From: CAXXHQ01 sp963665265
Lineage (GTDB): Bacteria; Planctomycetota; Planctomycetia; Pirellulales; Thermoguttaceae
Length of the DNA: 64,000 nt
Direction of reading: 5' to 3'
Assembly: GCA_963665265.2 (NCBI GenBank)
Contig: OY762224.2
Span: 496,001 to 560,000 of the forward strand
The notes under the pieces were generated by a model. That model was not told where the DNA came from and ran no database searches. It was given only the letters and a program-made list of their open reading frames with translations. The position numbers were made by a program, and so were the translations under genes. Positions within the stretch are counted from its first letter, which is position 1; the number at the start of each line of letters is the position of its first letter. Below, one piece after another: positions 18,471 to 27,845 of this stretch.

Positions 18471-19193
18471 TTATCGTCGCATTCGTCGGGCGTATACTGA
18501 GAGTCCGAATATGCCTATACCGATCGTGACGACCGACGTCGGTTCGGGGGCGACGGTGCATGAGAAATTGTATCCCCATTTCAGATCGCCAAGTATTTTA
18601 ACGCTATATTCATTGCTGGAGGGGGCTGAAGGAGTCCAATATACAAGATAGCTGATGCAAGTTTCACTTCCGCTGTGGGGCGTGTTATCCGCCACGGTTT
18701 TTGAAAGAGTCTCAGAGAATGATTTGTTTGTCACGTATTTTCTGTAGCTCGTGTCGTTTCCGCAGTCTCCGGTTCGAGAGCTTGTTTGAATCCAAGCGAT
18801 ACTTTCGCCGTTCGAATTAGCGAGATTCGTCGTTGCGTCAATTGCAACTCCATGCACGCAGGCGGGGGTGTCAAAAGCTTTGTAGCTGTTGATAGTAACG
18901 GCGCCGTCGCTTCCGGTAAGAAGCGATACTTTAAACGAAAATGTCGGAAAGGCCTTGTTTAGATATTCGGCTAGTTTTTTGACGTAACTGTCGGGGGCGT
19001 CAACCTTGGAGGCATCGGTCCAAGCCAGCCCTATAGCGTTCGTGTCGCCTAGGGTTCCGTGGAGGCAAGGCGCGTTTGTGACGTAATTGTTTCCGGTTGG
19101 CGGATTCAGAATAAGTTCAGCTTGGGCGGTTTGGGAAAGACTCCACAATAGAAACGGTAGAATACAGCCATGTAATCGGTTAGACGGCGTCAT
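18471..19193 (-). CDS. PEP-CTERM sorting domain protein, secreted
   Basis: 240 residues. A signal peptide (about 1-26, ending AQA) starts the protein. The C-terminus has the complete PEP-CTERM tripartite signal: the PEP motif in VAPEPTS, a hydrophobic helix, and the basic end YARRMRR. Such proteins are recognised by an exosortase (EpsH-type) and cut near PEP during export, often together with exopolysaccharide. The body contains seven or so cysteines, suggesting disulfides, and is not a domain I recognise. An AAGGAG ribosome-binding site lies 9 bp before the ATG. No exosortase gene is in this window. Confidence 0.85.
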   Translation of the reverse strand: MTPSNRLHGCILPFLLWSLSQTAQAELILNPPTGNNYVTNAPCLHGTLGDTNAIGLAWTDASKVDAPDSYVKKLAEYLNKAFPTFSFKVSLLTGSDGAVTINSYKAFDTPACVHGVAIDATTNLANSNGESIAWIQTSSRTGDCGNDTSYRKYVTNKSFSETLSKTVADNTPHSGSETCISYLVYWTPSAPSSNEYSVKILGDLKWGYNFSCTVAPEPTSVVTIGIGIFGLSVYARRMRR

Positions 19194-20670
19194 AACGCTT
19201 GCTCCTTTTAATTGTTTGGCGCTAGATAATTTCTTGCTATCAAAAGCGGCTTTGCGTCGAGCGACGAAAGGTTGGCGTTACGCAAGTCGAGATAGTCCGA
19301 AGAATCGGTTTTGCGGAGGCGGACGTTTCAAACGCAAAATAGACGACGAACGATCTTCATGGGCGTTCCGCCAAGCGGGATAACTGACGTTTGAAAAGTT
19401 TCATTTACGTAGTCATTCGGCGTTGGCGCGGCTCGACGACATTTAGATGCGAGAACGCTGCCTCATGGATCGAAATTAAGATCGGCGACGGCCAAGCGTG
19501 ACGTGGCGCAGAAGAGCGTAGTAGCGAGTGAAGCGGGCCAAAGAGCATCCCGGCCGAACAGTCGCATTCAACTCTTGCCGCTTGGGACTGTCAATAGAGT
19601 TGGGCGGTTTTTGGGAGAAAATGCCGAAATCCATCCTGTTGGGTGAGCGCTTTGGTCGGCCGAGATTTAAACTAATACGAAACGCAAATTGCGGCTTGGG
19701 GTGAAAACTCTTATTCGCGTTTTAGTTGCCGGCTTGCGAGATGGATACGGTTTTCAATGGGCGCTCTCTTTTTGAGTCGGAATTGGGGGGATGTTATATA
19801 TCGTTCCATTTCTTAAAAAGACGGATGCTCAGAACTATTTCTTACAGCGCAAAGCGTTCGGAGGCGTCTGCGGTAATTCTTGGAATTAATAGCCGAGGTC
19901 TTCACCGTGAAGTCATTGCCCGGCCTTTTCTATGAGTCCTTGGAGTTCATTGCGGAATCTACAAGGATGAAATCTCGCTTTCCATACGGTTTTGCGACGT
20001 GGATTTTGAAAGTCCGCGGACTTCGTCAAGGAATCTATCTGAAAGATATTAGGCAAGTAATAAACCCTCGACTCGAATTCGTCGCGGAGACGATTGGATG
20101 ATCAAGGCGTATTTTGGAATCCTGCGGAGTCGCCCTAATCTGACGGCGGACAGCGAAATTTCCAGCGTTGATCTTCGTTTTTTAGGGAAAACTCGGGCTA
20201 AGTTTCTATGCCAAGATTGTAACAGGAGTATCGCGGAGAGAAGGTTCGTTCAAGCATGTGAACGAAGCGCACGCCTCTCGTATTACTGGAACCGAATTCG
20301 TTGTGGGTTCGGTTAACGCAAATTATCAAATTGCAGGAGATGGTCGAGTCACTTTTTTATTTTGACTATTGGAGCGGATTCGTGATGAAAAAACCCTAAT
20401 CGCCGAAAGGCGCCGTATCAAGGACGTAGGTTCTGTACGAGAAAGAAAAGCCATCTGCCGTGGGGAGAGTTCTAGCCAGTTTAGCATTTTAGTTTTTCCT
20501 GCTTGTATTTGTTTTGCTAACCGCTATGGTGGGTGAAGGAATATATAGCTTGCATGGACGAGCGTCGACTTATCCTGACAATTCCAATCTTATCCGCAAA
20601 ACTATTTGGCGTTTAGTCTATTGCGTATTTTCTTCATTCGTCGCGCACTCACGTTAATGGGAGCTTTGCA
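19194..20670. other. Long gene-poor intergenic region
   Basis: About 1.48 kb without a supported intact gene. Short frames exist, but none has family features or a good ribosome-binding site. The region contains a decayed esterase fragment (19886-19995) and an inverted repeat CAACTCT ... AGAGTTG near 19570-19607. It looks like a graveyard of degraded insertions. The last 100 bp presumably carry the promoter of the gene at 20671. Confidence 0.5.
19886..19995 (-). pseudogene. Decayed C-terminal fragment of an alpha/beta-hydrolase
   Basis: The plus-strand sequence at 19876-19955 aligns with 23131-23207, the 3' end of the intact esterase gene 3.2 kb away, at roughly three quarters identity with small gaps. 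On the minus strand the fragment reads NELQG-LIEKAGQ, stop, LHGEDLGY, stop, against HEFQDRHMEMVGRWIRGEDLGD in the intact protein. The catalytic-histidine position is changed and a TGA (19913-19915) replaces the Trp codon. Similarity fades upstream of about 19995. Confidence 0.65.
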
Positions 20671-21537
20671 ATGAGGCTACAACACCATCGCTTTTTTACG
20701 ATTGTTTTTCTCTTCGTTCCTGGCCTGCTGTTTTCGCAGACGATGAAGGAAACGAGCTCAAAGCCTTCGGAGTCTCTTGCCACATCCGCACAATTGCGAA
20801 CGGCGGTGAGCGAGGCGATTCAGGAAGATCCTTCAATTATTCAATTCCATTGCGAGAAGGTTGGCGAGAAGTATTACTATAACTTACGGTCGATAGAGGA
20901 AACGCTTCCCGGATTAGCTATTGGGCGAGCAATTCGGACGCAGTTGACGGTCGAGATGTTGAAGGCAAGACCAAAAGCCGAGATTGCGAAAATTTGGAAT
21001 CCGTATATTGCCCGGCTTGAAAAGGCCGTCGATGCGGAGATGGGAGGACTTAGGACGGATTCGATTTCAACCAAAGCGCCGGAAGCATTCAGTTCCGATG
21101 TTCGCAAGACGATCGAGGAGATGTTCGCCCAATACGCCAGGATGAATGGAGCGACGGAAGGAGCGATCAACGGCGTGCCCGTTAAGCCGGATGCGAAACC
21201 GACAATTAGGGGCGAACCCGGTTTGGGGAGTTTGGAAAAAGCTCATACGAAGGGGTATTTTCAATCTATTGTGCGTCAGACGGTCTCGGTTAAAACATCT
21301 CCGCCGGGAGGCGATGTGTACTTTCTCCCGCCATTTGATTATTGGTTTCTCAAAAAGAACGGGAAAGTCGACGACTTACAACAATGGCGTGAACTAGTCG
21401 GCGGCAAAGCCTCTCTCACCGGAAGTTATATTTTCCAGGTGCGCTATTCTCCGACAAAATTTTTTATCACGGGCAAGATCCGGATCGACGGAGAGCAGGA
21501 AATCGTTCTTTCGCAGAACGACAAGGAGAATACATGA
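20671..21537 (+). CDS. Exported protein of unknown family with PEGA-like C-terminus
   Basis: 288 residues with a signal peptide (about 1-22, LLFSQ). A helical middle region (30-160) is rich in charged residues. The C-terminal 90 residues contain VKTSPPGGDVYFLP and a short beta-rich run, reminiscent of PEGA domains that bind the cell envelope; this likeness is tentative. A GGGAG ribosome-binding site precedes the ATG. The stop codon overlaps the start of the next gene by 4 bp (ATGA), so the two are translationally coupled and probably work together. No closer function can be given. Confidence 0.75.
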   Translation: MRLQHHRFFTIVFLFVPGLLFSQTMKETSSKPSESLATSAQLRTAVSEAIQEDPSIIQFHCEKVGEKYYYNLRSIEETLPGLAIGRAIRTQLTVEMLKARPKAEIAKIWNPYIARLEKAVDAEMGGLRTDSISTKAPEAFSSDVRKTIEEMFAQYARMNGATEGAINGVPVKPDAKPTIRGEPGLGSLEKAHTKGYFQSIVRQTVSVKTSPPGGDVYFLPPFDYWFLKKNGKVDDLQQWRELVGGKASLTGSYIFQVRYSPTKFFITGKIRIDGEQEIVLSQNDKENT

Positions 21538-22130
21538 ATCCGCAACAATCGCTAAAAGATTTTTGGCAATTTGTGACCGAAGTGCAATCGTTTTGGAAAT
21601 GGGTCTTTTTGGCGGCCACCGGAAGTTCGTTGCTTGATTTGATCCTGAATCTCGGCCCGCCCTGGCCGGGCCGAGCGGCAATTGCGTTTCTGACGGTTCT
21701 TGTCGAGATATTCGTGTACATGTTGTGTTACGAAATCTACAAGAACAAAAGTAAGGCAATTCTTGACTCTCGTCTCATTCGAGGGGCTGCGGGAGTTGCA
21801 ATACTTTTTTTGATATATTTGCCGATGTCAAGCCATTTCACGCTCCAGCTTTCTCGAAACAGCACGGATGCGGCCGGTTTCATTTACACCGACCGTGCAA
21901 GGCAGTACCTCAAAGAGAATCCGGTAATTTCCGATCGTGAGATGGTGCAAGAGAAAGAAAATGACGTAAAAGCGATATTCGTATCATGGACGGTGGACGT
22001 CACTAGAACAATCCTTCTGACGTTGTGGGAGTCGGCTTACGGCTGCATTACGTTGACGTTTTCGGTGTTCGTGGCGTTGAGACTGAAGCCCATCAGGACA
22101 AGGAAGGCGGAAAAGCCGGTCGGGTCCTAG
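21534..22130 (+). CDS. Four-helix membrane protein of unknown function
   Basis: 198 residues with helices at about 22-42, 48-68, 83-103 and 148-172. Between helices 3 and 4 lies a soluble loop of about 45 residues with QYLKENPVISDREMVQEKEND. The basic tail RLKPIRTRKAEK should be cytoplasmic. It is translationally coupled to the exported protein upstream (4-bp overlap), which suggests a membrane/periplasm pair. I do not recognise the family. Confidence 0.75.
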   Translation: MNPQQSLKDFWQFVTEVQSFWKWVFLAATGSSLLDLILNLGPPWPGRAAIAFLTVLVEIFVYMLCYEIYKNKSKAILDSRLIRGAAGVAILFLIYLPMSSHFTLQLSRNSTDAAGFIYTDRARQYLKENPVISDREMVQEKENDVKAIFVSWTVDVTRTILLTLWESAYGCITLTFSVFVALRLKPIRTRKAEKPVGS

Positions 22131-22198
22131 AAGACCGAACGCCGAGAGGCGCGATCGTGTGACTCGCGTAGGGCGTTTGCCGCGATATGCTACGAAGC

Positions 22199-22933
22199 TT
22201 AAGCGCTTGGTTTCGTCACGGCGCTCGGCTGCGCGGGCAGCCCGAGAAGCTGGAGCGTTCCCCAGGCGTTATAGGTGTTGGTTTTTATCTCTTCAAAAGC
22301 CTTGTCCAACTTGTCGATCTCCGCTTGTCCTCCTCCGCCGATGAGTCCAAATGCGTCGGTGATCGCGCGATACGCGACGTTTCCGATTTTCGGCATATAT
22401 CGCATGTCGTGCAGCCAATCAAGAAGTTGGAGCATATTTTCACAGTCGGGAGGAACGTCATGGCAATTTATCGTGCGATCCCGAACGAGCGCATAGTTCG
22501 AGCCTGTCTTGACGGCGGGATCAACCTGCAAATCCATGAGTTCGTCTAGCGTTTTCTGAGGCGTCATCTTCATGAAAAAGTCGTATCCCTGCCACATTAG
22601 CGAGAGCATGTCGGGATCGAGGTGTTGCCCGCGTCGAATCATCGTAACTTTCACAATCATGTCGTGAATAAGCGAGGATCGTTGCTGAGCTTGGTACCGC
22701 AGCCGATTAAGGTTCCTTAGGTCCAACTCCATTTGCCGCACCAAATCTTGCTTTTCTCGCACGACCGTCAATAGTTCTTCGGTCTTCGCTTGCTCATAGT
22801 TGGCTTGGGCTTCCGTGAGGTCCGCCTCCGCAAGATTTTTTTTGTAGTTCCCGACGGCGTCAATGAACTTGATTTGATAGTCGGCCATCGCCTTCCAGCG
22901 ATCAAAGAGCGGATCAATGGCGGTTACGGACAT
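22199..22933 (-). CDS. Coiled-coil protein of unknown function
   Basis: The ATG at 22933 is chosen (244 residues) because a GGAG ribosome-binding site precedes it; a TTG five codons upstream is the alternative. Residues about 15-100 form a long heptad-rich helix (EAQANYEQAKTEELLTV and onward), as in TolC-like or phage-shock-type helical proteins. The C-terminal half is mixed and contains CHDVPPDCENML. There is no signal peptide or membrane segment. It converges with the membrane-protein gene to its left, 68 bp away. I do not recognise the family. Confidence 0.7.
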   Translation of the reverse strand: MSVTAIDPLFDRWKAMADYQIKFIDAVGNYKKNLAEADLTEAQANYEQAKTEELLTVVREKQDLVRQMELDLRNLNRLRYQAQQRSSLIHDMIVKVTMIRRGQHLDPDMLSLMWQGYDFFMKMTPQKTLDELMDLQVDPAVKTGSNYALVRDRTINCHDVPPDCENMLQLLDWLHDMRYMPKIGNVAYRAITDAFGLIGGGGQAEIDKLDKAFEEIKTNTYNAWGTLQLLGLPAQPSAVTKPSA

Positions 22934-23134
22934 GATACTGCGCTCCAATAGTTAATTGGTTGCTTGGAATATCGCGGCACAACGGGCAGGATAGCGCTCC
23001 GCATTTAAAACGCAAGCCCGTCTATCGCGGGAGACGAACGTTCCGCGTAGAACGAAAATTCGCGGCGGACGAAACGCGGATGAGGGAATCGCGCCCATTC
23101 GCCTACGAAGGTTCCGAAGTTGATTCTTCAGGAG
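22934..23134. other. Intergenic region
   Basis: About 200 bp between the coiled-coil gene and the 3' end of the esterase gene, both on the minus strand. It should contain the promoter of the coiled-coil gene. No gene or clear repeat is seen. Confidence 0.4.
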
Positions 23135-23968
23135 TTAATCGCCGAGGTCTTCGCCGCGAATCCATCGCCCGACCATTTCCATATGCCGATCTTGGAACTC
23201 ATGGCCGGTGTTTTTCATGACGTGATATTTCAGATCGACGTCGAGCAGCTTCCAGGCCTCTTGTTGGATTTCGCTTTGCTTGATCTTCACTTCGCGGCCC
23301 ATATCTTCCCGATCGCCGACCAAGATCAAGAAGCGGCAGTCCTTCGCGTTTTTCTTTTGCAGGTCGGATAAGTGAAACATGCCGTGATCGACTAGGCAGA
23401 AGTTTTTGAAATGCGTGAGGATGAATTCATTGTGATTCGAGATCAAGACGCCGAGCGTAAGCGAGCCGTTCGAGAAACCGACCATCGCGCTCTTTTGGCA
23501 ATCGACGTTCGGAACCGTTTTGAAGAGTTTTCCGAGCATCGTCTCGTAGGCTTTGGCGATCGTCGGATAGTCTTCGAAGCCGACGAGGATACCGCCGACG
23601 ACTTCGTCGCGGTCCATGCCCTTCTTAAACAACGGCAAGCTGGCGGCGATCCAGCCTTTGCGGCCGGCGATCGTCTCGGCGTTAGACAAGTTTCCTTTCG
23701 GCCCGCCGTGCAAGCCGGGAACATAAACGACGAGCGGGAATTTTTTGTCGGGCGAATAATCGTCGGGCAGTCGGACCGACATTTGCGGCGGCGTATCGTT
23801 GCCCGTCGCCATGTTGTAGAGCGTTTTCGGAAGGTCGTCGGCTTTGAAGTCGAGGTCGATCGTCGCGCCCGGCTTCGGTTCTTGGGCGGATGAATTGGAG
23901 CCGACGAAGAGAGAGGCGAACAAGAAACCAAAGAGTATCGGCGTCGCTAAAGTGATGGATCGCGTCAT
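23135..23968 (-). CDS. Secreted alpha/beta-hydrolase (esterase-like)
   Basis: 277 residues with a signal peptide (about 1-28, SSAQE). The hydrolase fold shows FPLVVYVPGLHGG (oxyanion loop), the nucleophile elbow GFSNGS, an aspartate in VGDRED and the catalytic histidine in NTGHEF. This is the layout of planctomycete PHB-depolymerase-like or feruloyl-esterase-like enzymes, so it probably cleaves an ester in an exported polymer; the substrate is not known. It lies next to hexuronate catabolic genes, which would fit plant or algal polysaccharide use, but it is 180 bp downstream of them and may be separate. Confidence 0.85.
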   Translation of the reverse strand: MTRSITLATPILFGFLFASLFVGSNSSAQEPKPGATIDLDFKADDLPKTLYNMATGNDTPPQMSVRLPDDYSPDKKFPLVVYVPGLHGGPKGNLSNAETIAGRKGWIAASLPLFKKGMDRDEVVGGILVGFEDYPTIAKAYETMLGKLFKTVPNVDCQKSAMVGFSNGSLTLGVLISNHNEFILTHFKNFCLVDHGMFHLSDLQKKNAKDCRFLILVGDREDMGREVKIKQSEIQQEAWKLLDVDLKYHVMKNTGHEFQDRHMEMVGRWIRGEDLGD

Positions 23969-24147
23969 GAATTCCCCCGTTGAAAAGAAGAGGCGTTTTT
24001 GCTAACCAGGCCAAACTGTCAAGTATTTTAGCAGTTCGCCGCAGCAAGAGATACAGCGGGGCGGAAAAGGGTGAATTATGAAGGCTGAAGGTCGCAAAAA
24101 ACGTCCGCTGAGGGTTCAATGGAAGACGAAAAACGAAAGAGAGCGTC

Positions 24148-25650
24148 TTAGAGAGTCACGCCGTCTTTAAAAATGGCGATTTCGCGGAAAGCGTTGATTT
24201 CGTTTTTGGCCAACCGGCGGCCCGAGGCGATTTCCAAAGTTTCCCGCACTAGTTCGGCGGCAAGCTCCGGCAAAGACGAACCGCCGAGCAAGCGTCCGGC
24301 GTCGAAATCGATCCAGTGCGGCTTGCTCTCGGCTAAGGCCGAGTTGGACGAAATTTTTATCGTGGGCAACGGTCCGCCCAACGGCGTTCCGCGTCCGGTA
24401 GTGAAGAAGACCATTTGCGCGCCGGCGGCGGCGAGGGCCGTAACCGAGACGATGTCGTTGCCGGGCGCCGCGAGAAAATTTAGCCCCGGCTTCGAGAGTC
24501 GGCCGGCGTAAGGGAGCACGTCGACGACGTTCGTCGTTCCGCCCTTTTGCAGGCAGCCGAGCGATTTTTCTTCGAGCGTGCTGATTCCGCCTTGCTTGTT
24601 GCCCGGCGCGGGATTTTCATACACCGGCTGGTTGCGGCTGAGAAAATACCGCTTGAATTCGTTGAGCATGTTTGCGCAGGCGTTGAACACGTCGTCGTCG
24701 GCGCAGCGGTTCATGAACAACGGCTCGGCGCCGAACATCTCGGGCGTTTCGGTCAGCACGGTCGTGCCGCCGCGACGGATCAGTTCGTCGGAAAAGAGGC
24801 CTAGTAGCGGATTGGCCGTAATGCCCGAGAAGGCGTCGGAGCCGCCGCACTTGAGTCCGATGCGAAGTTGGGAGACGGGCAAGCTTTGGCGGCGAAATTG
24901 GCTCGCGTATTCGGCCAGTTCGCCGAGAAGACGCAGCCCTTCCTGCATTTCGTCGCCGACTTGTTGCGAGATCATGAATCGGAAACGTTCGGGAGAGGCG
25001 TCGCCCAGCTCACGGCGAAACTCCTCCATCGTGTTGTTCTCGCAACCTAGTCCGACGATTAGGACCCCGGCGGCGTTAGGATGCCGAGCGAGAGCGGCTA
25101 GAATTTTGCGAGTGTTCGCCAGGTCGTCGCCGAGTTGAGAGCAGCCGTAAGGATGATTCAGCGGAAAAATGGCGTCGACGCCGGGGCACGGTTGTTTGCG
25201 AAATTGCTCGGCCAGTTGTTGGGCGATATTGTTGACGCAGCCGACCGTGGGGAGAATCCAAATTTCGTTTCGCACGCCCGCTTGGCCGTCGGGGCGTAAA
25301 AAGCCTTCGAACGTGAGGCCGTCGTTTATCGGAGCAAAACGATTCAAGGCCGGGGCGTAGGAGTATTGCTCGGCGCCGGAAAGATTCGTGCGGAGGTTAT
25401 GGACGTGGACCCATTGCCCCGGCGAGATGGCCGCGGTCGCATGGCCGATTGGATGGCCGTATTTGACGACGGGCCGATCGGCGGCGATCGGCTCGACGGC
25501 GAACTTATGCGCGCAGGGGATCGCGTCGGTCAGTTTAACGGTTCGGCCAGCGACTTGGACGGTTTGGCCGGCGGCCAAATCGACGAGAGCCACGGCCACG
25601 TTGTCGGTCGGCGCGATTACCATTGCGGGCGTTTGAGCGGCGGCGTTCAT
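24148..25650 (-). CDS. uxaA: Altronate dehydratase (UxaA family)
   Basis: 500 residues. UxaA dehydrates D-altronate to 2-keto-3-deoxygluconate in galacturonate breakdown. The N-terminal 90 residues form the SAF domain. The catalytic part has RPDGQAGVRNEIWILPTVGCVNN, HPYGCSQLGDD, GLGCENN, GLKCGGSDAFSGITANPLLG and FTTGRGTPLGGPLPTIKI, all typical, with the cysteines expected to bind iron. Its start overlaps the stop of the upstream dehydrogenase by 4 bp, so the pair is an operon uxaB-uxaA. No uronate isomerase (uxaC) or KDG kinase is in view. Confidence 0.92.
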   Translation of the reverse strand: MNAAAQTPAMVIAPTDNVAVALVDLAAGQTVQVAGRTVKLTDAIPCAHKFAVEPIAADRPVVKYGHPIGHATAAISPGQWVHVHNLRTNLSGAEQYSYAPALNRFAPINDGLTFEGFLRPDGQAGVRNEIWILPTVGCVNNIAQQLAEQFRKQPCPGVDAIFPLNHPYGCSQLGDDLANTRKILAALARHPNAAGVLIVGLGCENNTMEEFRRELGDASPERFRFMISQQVGDEMQEGLRLLGELAEYASQFRRQSLPVSQLRIGLKCGGSDAFSGITANPLLGLFSDELIRRGGTTVLTETPEMFGAEPLFMNRCADDDVFNACANMLNEFKRYFLSRNQPVYENPAPGNKQGGISTLEEKSLGCLQKGGTTNVVDVLPYAGRLSKPGLNFLAAPGNDIVSVTALAAAGAQMVFFTTGRGTPLGGPLPTIKISSNSALAESKPHWIDFDAGRLLGGSSLPELAAELVRETLEIASGRRLAKNEINAFREIAIFKDGVTL

Positions 25651-27200
25651 CGTAAGATTTTCTCCAAGGCCGAACGAATGTCGGTTTGATCGATCGATTG
25701 CAAGTAACGGGCCACGGAGTCGGTCAGGCCGGCGACGCCGTTGAGGTCAACGTCCCAAAGATCGGTTTGGCCAAGAACGGCGGCGGCCAGCGCGTCGAAG
25801 TTTTTATGCCGCTCGAAATCGTTCCAGCATTGCGCGAGGCGATCGATAACTGCGGCATCGTCGCGAATAGGATAGTCTTGCCCATTGCGGCTGCCGATCA
25901 TTTCGACGGCGGAGTTCGGAAGGCCGCGATAGAAGCGGATCAATGCGGCCAGCGAAAAGCTCAATAGCTTCGGCGCCGTGCCGTGACGGCGAACGAAGGC
26001 CAAAACCGACGGAAGCGTACGGACCTTCCATTTCGAGACGGAATTGAGCGAAATGCTCAGCAACTCGTGGCGTATGAACGGATTGCGGAACCGTTCGAGC
26101 ACGGCGTTAGCGTAATCGAGTTTTTCGCGTTCGTCGAGCGGAACGAAGGGGACGATTTCATCGAAGATCGCTTGACGCACGAAGCGGCCGAATAGCGGGT
26201 CTTCGACCATTTCGCGCACAGCGTCGATTCCCCCGAGAAACGCGGCCAAGGAGCAAGTGGTATGCGCGCCGTTGAGAATGTAAACTTTTCGCGTTCGATA
26301 CGGCGTCAGGTCGTCGGTCCAGACGACGTTCAGGCCGGCCCGGTCGAAGGGCAATTCGTCGGCCAAGCGTTTCGGACCTTCGATCACCCAAAGGTGAAAC
26401 AATTCGGCGGCTGCGATGAGCGAGTCGGCGTAGCCAAGCTCGTCGGTCAATCGCTCGATCTCGTCGCGCGGATAGCCGGGCACAATCCGATCGACCAGCG
26501 TGTTCAGAAAATAGTTGCATTCCGACGCCCAGCGGGCGAAATCCGCGCCAAGCCCCCAGCGTTCGGCGTGACGTAGCGTTATCTCGCGCAGCTTGTCGCC
26601 GTTGCGTTCGATCAGTTCGCACGGTAAGAAGACCAAGCCTCGGTCCGCGTGGCCGCCGAAAAATTTATAACGTTCGTAGAGCAGCGCGGCGACCTTCGCT
26701 GGAAACGACTTCGGGCATCGAGTCGGCTCGTGCGGCTCTTCGGCCATTGCGATGCCGGCTTCGGTAGTGTTCGAGAAGACGAAACGCAACGTCGGATTGC
26801 GGAAACATTCGACCGTTCGCTCCCACTCTTCATAAGGATTCAATGCACGGCTTACGGCCGTAACGATGCGGCGTCGGTCGAGCGGTTGCCCGTTTTGGAT
26901 GCCGCGAGTCAGCACGGTATAGAGTCCGTCTTGGGCGCTCACGGCGGCGGCGTGCCCGCCGGGGATGGGCTGAGCGACGACGACGCTTCCGCCGAACAGG
27001 CCGCGTTCGTTCAGCACGTCGATCATCCAATCGACGAACGCCCGCAGGAAATTCCCTTCGCCGAATTGAAAGCACCGCTCGGGATATTTTTGTAAGGAGC
27101 CGACCGTGACGTTCGACGGCAGAACGGCGCCGCCGAGCCACGCCCGACAGAGCTGAGGATTTTTGGGACGACCATCGGCGGCATGGGAAGGTGCGTTCAT
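25647..27200 (-). CDS. uxaB: Tagaturonate reductase (mannitol dehydrogenase family)
   Basis: 517 residues from the ATG at 27200; 14 more residues upstream are in frame but unlike the family. UxaB reduces tagaturonate to altronate with NADH. It is a long-chain polyol dehydrogenase: FQFGEGNFLRAFVDWMID is the nucleotide-binding strand-loop, and LNGAHTTCSLAAFLGG is the active-site helix with the conserved N-x-x-H. The assignment to tagaturonate rather than mannitol or fructuronate rests on the 4-bp overlap with uxaA, whose substrate is the product of this enzyme. Confidence 0.9.
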   Translation of the reverse strand: MNAPSHAADGRPKNPQLCRAWLGGAVLPSNVTVGSLQKYPERCFQFGEGNFLRAFVDWMIDVLNERGLFGGSVVVAQPIPGGHAAAVSAQDGLYTVLTRGIQNGQPLDRRRIVTAVSRALNPYEEWERTVECFRNPTLRFVFSNTTEAGIAMAEEPHEPTRCPKSFPAKVAALLYERYKFFGGHADRGLVFLPCELIERNGDKLREITLRHAERWGLGADFARWASECNYFLNTLVDRIVPGYPRDEIERLTDELGYADSLIAAAELFHLWVIEGPKRLADELPFDRAGLNVVWTDDLTPYRTRKVYILNGAHTTCSLAAFLGGIDAVREMVEDPLFGRFVRQAIFDEIVPFVPLDEREKLDYANAVLERFRNPFIRHELLSISLNSVSKWKVRTLPSVLAFVRRHGTAPKLLSFSLAALIRFYRGLPNSAVEMIGSRNGQDYPIRDDAAVIDRLAQCWNDFERHKNFDALAAAVLGQTDLWDVDLNGVAGLTDSVARYLQSIDQTDIRSALEKILR

Positions 27201-27422
27201 CTTTTTAATCTTGGCAGTTATGAATATAGACGTCGCCGGCATGTAGGCAATTCACTGCCGTTAGTTTAACCGGGCGAAATCTCGTTTCCAAGTCGTGCGG
27301 TCCCCTTGTAGTCTAACTATGTTTAAATGCTAGGTTGCAGGCTAAGAAATATGTAGCGTGCATGCTCGTCAGGCGTCAGGAGTTATTGCCAGGCTTTTCG
27401 TTCGCTGTTAGATTTTGAGGGC
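27201..27422. other. Divergent promoter region
   Basis: 222 bp between the uxaBA operon (minus) and a small membrane-protein gene (plus). It must contain the uxaBA promoter. I see no clear operator palindrome. Confidence 0.4.
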
Positions 27423-27845
27423 GTGCGGTTTATGTTAAGGGACGTTCACGTTCCTTCCTGGGCCTTTAGGCCGCCATCGGCTCGACGTTTACGTCGGGTA
27501 AAAGCATTGAAAAGCATTATTTCAAGACTACTGTTTCATTTTCTTCCATTAAATTCAACTGGGAAGATTTGCGCGGCCGCGGGTTTTCTTGTCGGCTTGA
27601 TAGTGTGGGGCGTTCAAGCATTAGCATTTGCCAATAATCCGTTGCGAGGAGGCGTATTGAGTCTCATTGGCGTAGCTGCGGCGGGAATAGTCGATCTTCT
27701 CTATCGAATCACGCATAATCGTAACAAAGGTCCAGCACGATTATTTCGCGATGATTGCGGAGGAGCTTACCTTTCTCTTCCCATCTGGCTCATTGGATCA
27801 ATACTCGGACTTGCCTTTGGGTATTGGCTTTTCTTTGAAAGATAA
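27423..27845 (+). CDS. Small membrane protein of unknown function
   Basis: Up to 140 residues, from a GTG at 27423; an ATG three codons later or a downstream start are possible because the first 35 residues are basic and featureless. Three hydrophobic helices follow (about 47-70, 77-96, 118-137), the last ending in YWLFFER. The linker has Arg/Asn/Lys-rich cytoplasmic character. No known family is recognised. Support is moderate: a hydrophobic pattern this regular is unlikely by chance. Confidence 0.5.
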   Translation: MRFMLRDVHVPSWAFRPPSARRLRRVKALKSIISRLLFHFLPLNSTGKICAAAGFLVGLIVWGVQALAFANNPLRGGVLSLIGVAAAGIVDLLYRITHNRNKGPARLFRDDCGGAYLSLPIWLIGSILGLAFGYWLFFER

